The notes beneath the pieces are model-generated. The model saw only the letters and a list, made by a program, of their open reading frames with translations, had not been told where the DNA came from and made no database searches. DNA of 5,181 bases, from assembly GCA_008933495.1 (NCBI GenBank), contig WBUW01000250.1:1-5181 (forward strand). Direction: 5' to 3'. Positions within the stretch are counted from its first letter, which is position 1. The number at the start of each line of letters is the position of its first letter. The DNA is from Pseudorhodoplanes sp. GTDB lineage: Bacteria > Pseudomonadota > Alphaproteobacteria > Rhizobiales > Xanthobacteraceae. Positions 4,670 through 5,181 of this stretch are shown in pieces. Made by a program: the position numbers and the translations under genes.

Positions 4670-5181
4670 TCAGAACCCGAAACGCGGGCGGCGGCTCGTT
4701 GTGCCGGAGCGCGGCCCGCCCCCGACAATGACGTCGCGGCCGGCTTCGAGTCCGGAGAGGATTTCGGTCATGACGCCATCGGTTGCCCCCACGCGCACGG
4801 TGACGCCCTGCGGCGTGCTGCCGCGTCCGGGGACGAACAGGCGGGCGACCTGGCCCTGCGCGGCATCGCTCGCGAACCGCTTTCTGATCTCCTCAAACCG
4901 CGGACGCTGTCCTTCGTCGAGCAGGCCGGCGACCCGTTCCTCGAATTCGCGGAGGGCGGTGCGGGCGCGCTCGCGGCGCTCGGTCTGGGAGGCGCCGTCG
5001 GCGGCGCCGGCCGTGAAGCTCTTGCGCAGGTCGGAAAGCGCGGCCTCAAGCTCCTTGGTTTGCGCGGCGCCGGGTTTCAGTTCGGCCTTGATCGCCGCGA
5101 CGAATTCCGTCAGGCGGGCTGCGGCGGCATTGGCGCCGCGCGGCGCACCGGCGGAGTTGGCGGCGGGCGCGGTGCCAATGC
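4670..5181 (-). CDS. MacA-like (HlyD/RND-type) periplasmic adaptor subunit, C-terminal part
   Basis: Translating the minus strand in the frame that ends at TGA 4670-4672 gives 169 residues, open to the window edge, so the N-terminus is missing. Residues 110-155 form the usual C-terminal beta domain of MacA-type adaptors: ARLFVPG, then GVTVRVGATDGVMTEILSGL and EAGRDVIVGGGP, the last resembling the family's (E/A)G(D/x)xVIVG ending. A short basic tail follows (TTSRRPRFGF). Residues 17-105 are an Ala/Glu/Arg/Lys-rich, probably helical stretch between the beta strands that I would not expect in E. coli MacA. It includes LLDEGQRPRFEEI (86-98), reminiscent of the LTxxQ motif of Spy/CpxP-like proteins. 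MacA adaptors link the inner-membrane MacB pump to a TolC-like channel and stimulate its ATPase. The gene order, adaptor then ATPase then permease with a 16-base junction, supports the call. The promoter lies outside the window. Confidence 0.88.
   Translation of the reverse strand, partial: IGTAPAANSAGAPRGANAAAARLTEFVAAIKAELKPGAAQTKELEAALSDLRKSFTAGAADGASQTERRERARTALREFEERVAGLLDEGQRPRFEEIRKRFASDAAQGQVARLFVPGRGSTPQGVTVRVGATDGVMTEILSGLEAGRDVIVGGGPRSGTTSRRPRFGF

Noticed and set aside
4654..4728. Longer ATPase start at 4728
   Set aside because: The 25 extra residues overlap the end of the adaptor gene and resemble no ABC ATPase N-terminus; AGGA 8 bases before 4653 supports the shorter form.
4051..4731. 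Plus-strand ORF of 226 codons opposite the ATPase
   Set aside because: Antisense to an ATPase with every conserved motif; no family features of its own.
4768..5049. Minus-strand ORF of 93 codons in the adaptor region
   Set aside because: Wrong frame. The frame ending at 4670 gives a clear MacA-type C-terminal domain and stays open to the window edge.

Overview
The window looks like chromosomal DNA of a GC-rich alphaproteobacterium, most likely Hyphomicrobiales (Rhizobiales) of the Bradyrhizobium/Rhodopseudomonas/Xanthobacteraceae type. The basis is the strongly GC-biased third codon positions of the main genes, the IspG sequence type, and three classes of intergenic palindromic repeat that I recall as typical of those genomes. 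No database search was possible, so the taxonomy is inference.

Layout, left to right. (1) 1-318, plus strand: the C-terminal 105 residues of IspG, an iron-sulfur enzyme of the MEP isoprenoid pathway. (2) 319-396: a compact palindromic repeat between convergent genes. (3) 397-1416, minus strand: an orphan ParA/MinD-like ATPase in a patch of much lower GC (roughly 40-53% in sampled 60-base lines), with its own good RBS and a convincing sigma-70 promoter at 1462-1490. It looks horizontally acquired, has no ParB partner here, and has Cys in place of the usual catalytic Asp of the DxDPQ motif. (4) 1577-1927, plus strand: a small two-helix membrane protein, divergent from the ATPase. (5) 1928-2668: 741 bases without a credible gene but full of structure. 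They hold a 13-bp tandem duplication, a double-hairpin REP-like element, a near-consensus promoter (TTGACA, 17 bp, TAAAAT) pointing right, a roughly 330-base structured repeat element with a perfect 16-bp inverted repeat enclosing a 10-bp stem, and three tandem 36-base hairpin units whose third copy carries compensatory stem changes. (6) 2669-5181, minus strand: an operon for a MacAB-type tripartite efflux/export pump, in transcription order periplasmic adaptor (C-terminal 169 residues only), ABC ATPase and MacB-type permease, with 16-base and minus 10-base junctions.

Functionally, the pump genes work together: the ATPase and permease form the inner-membrane MacB-like transporter (split into two proteins instead of the single E. 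coli chain), and the adaptor links it to an outer-membrane channel. The most intriguing part is 2107-2576, where a strong predicted promoter reads into a non-coding, highly folded element and onward, convergently, toward the 3' end of the pump operon. This could be an undescribed structured RNA or a non-autonomous mobile repeat.
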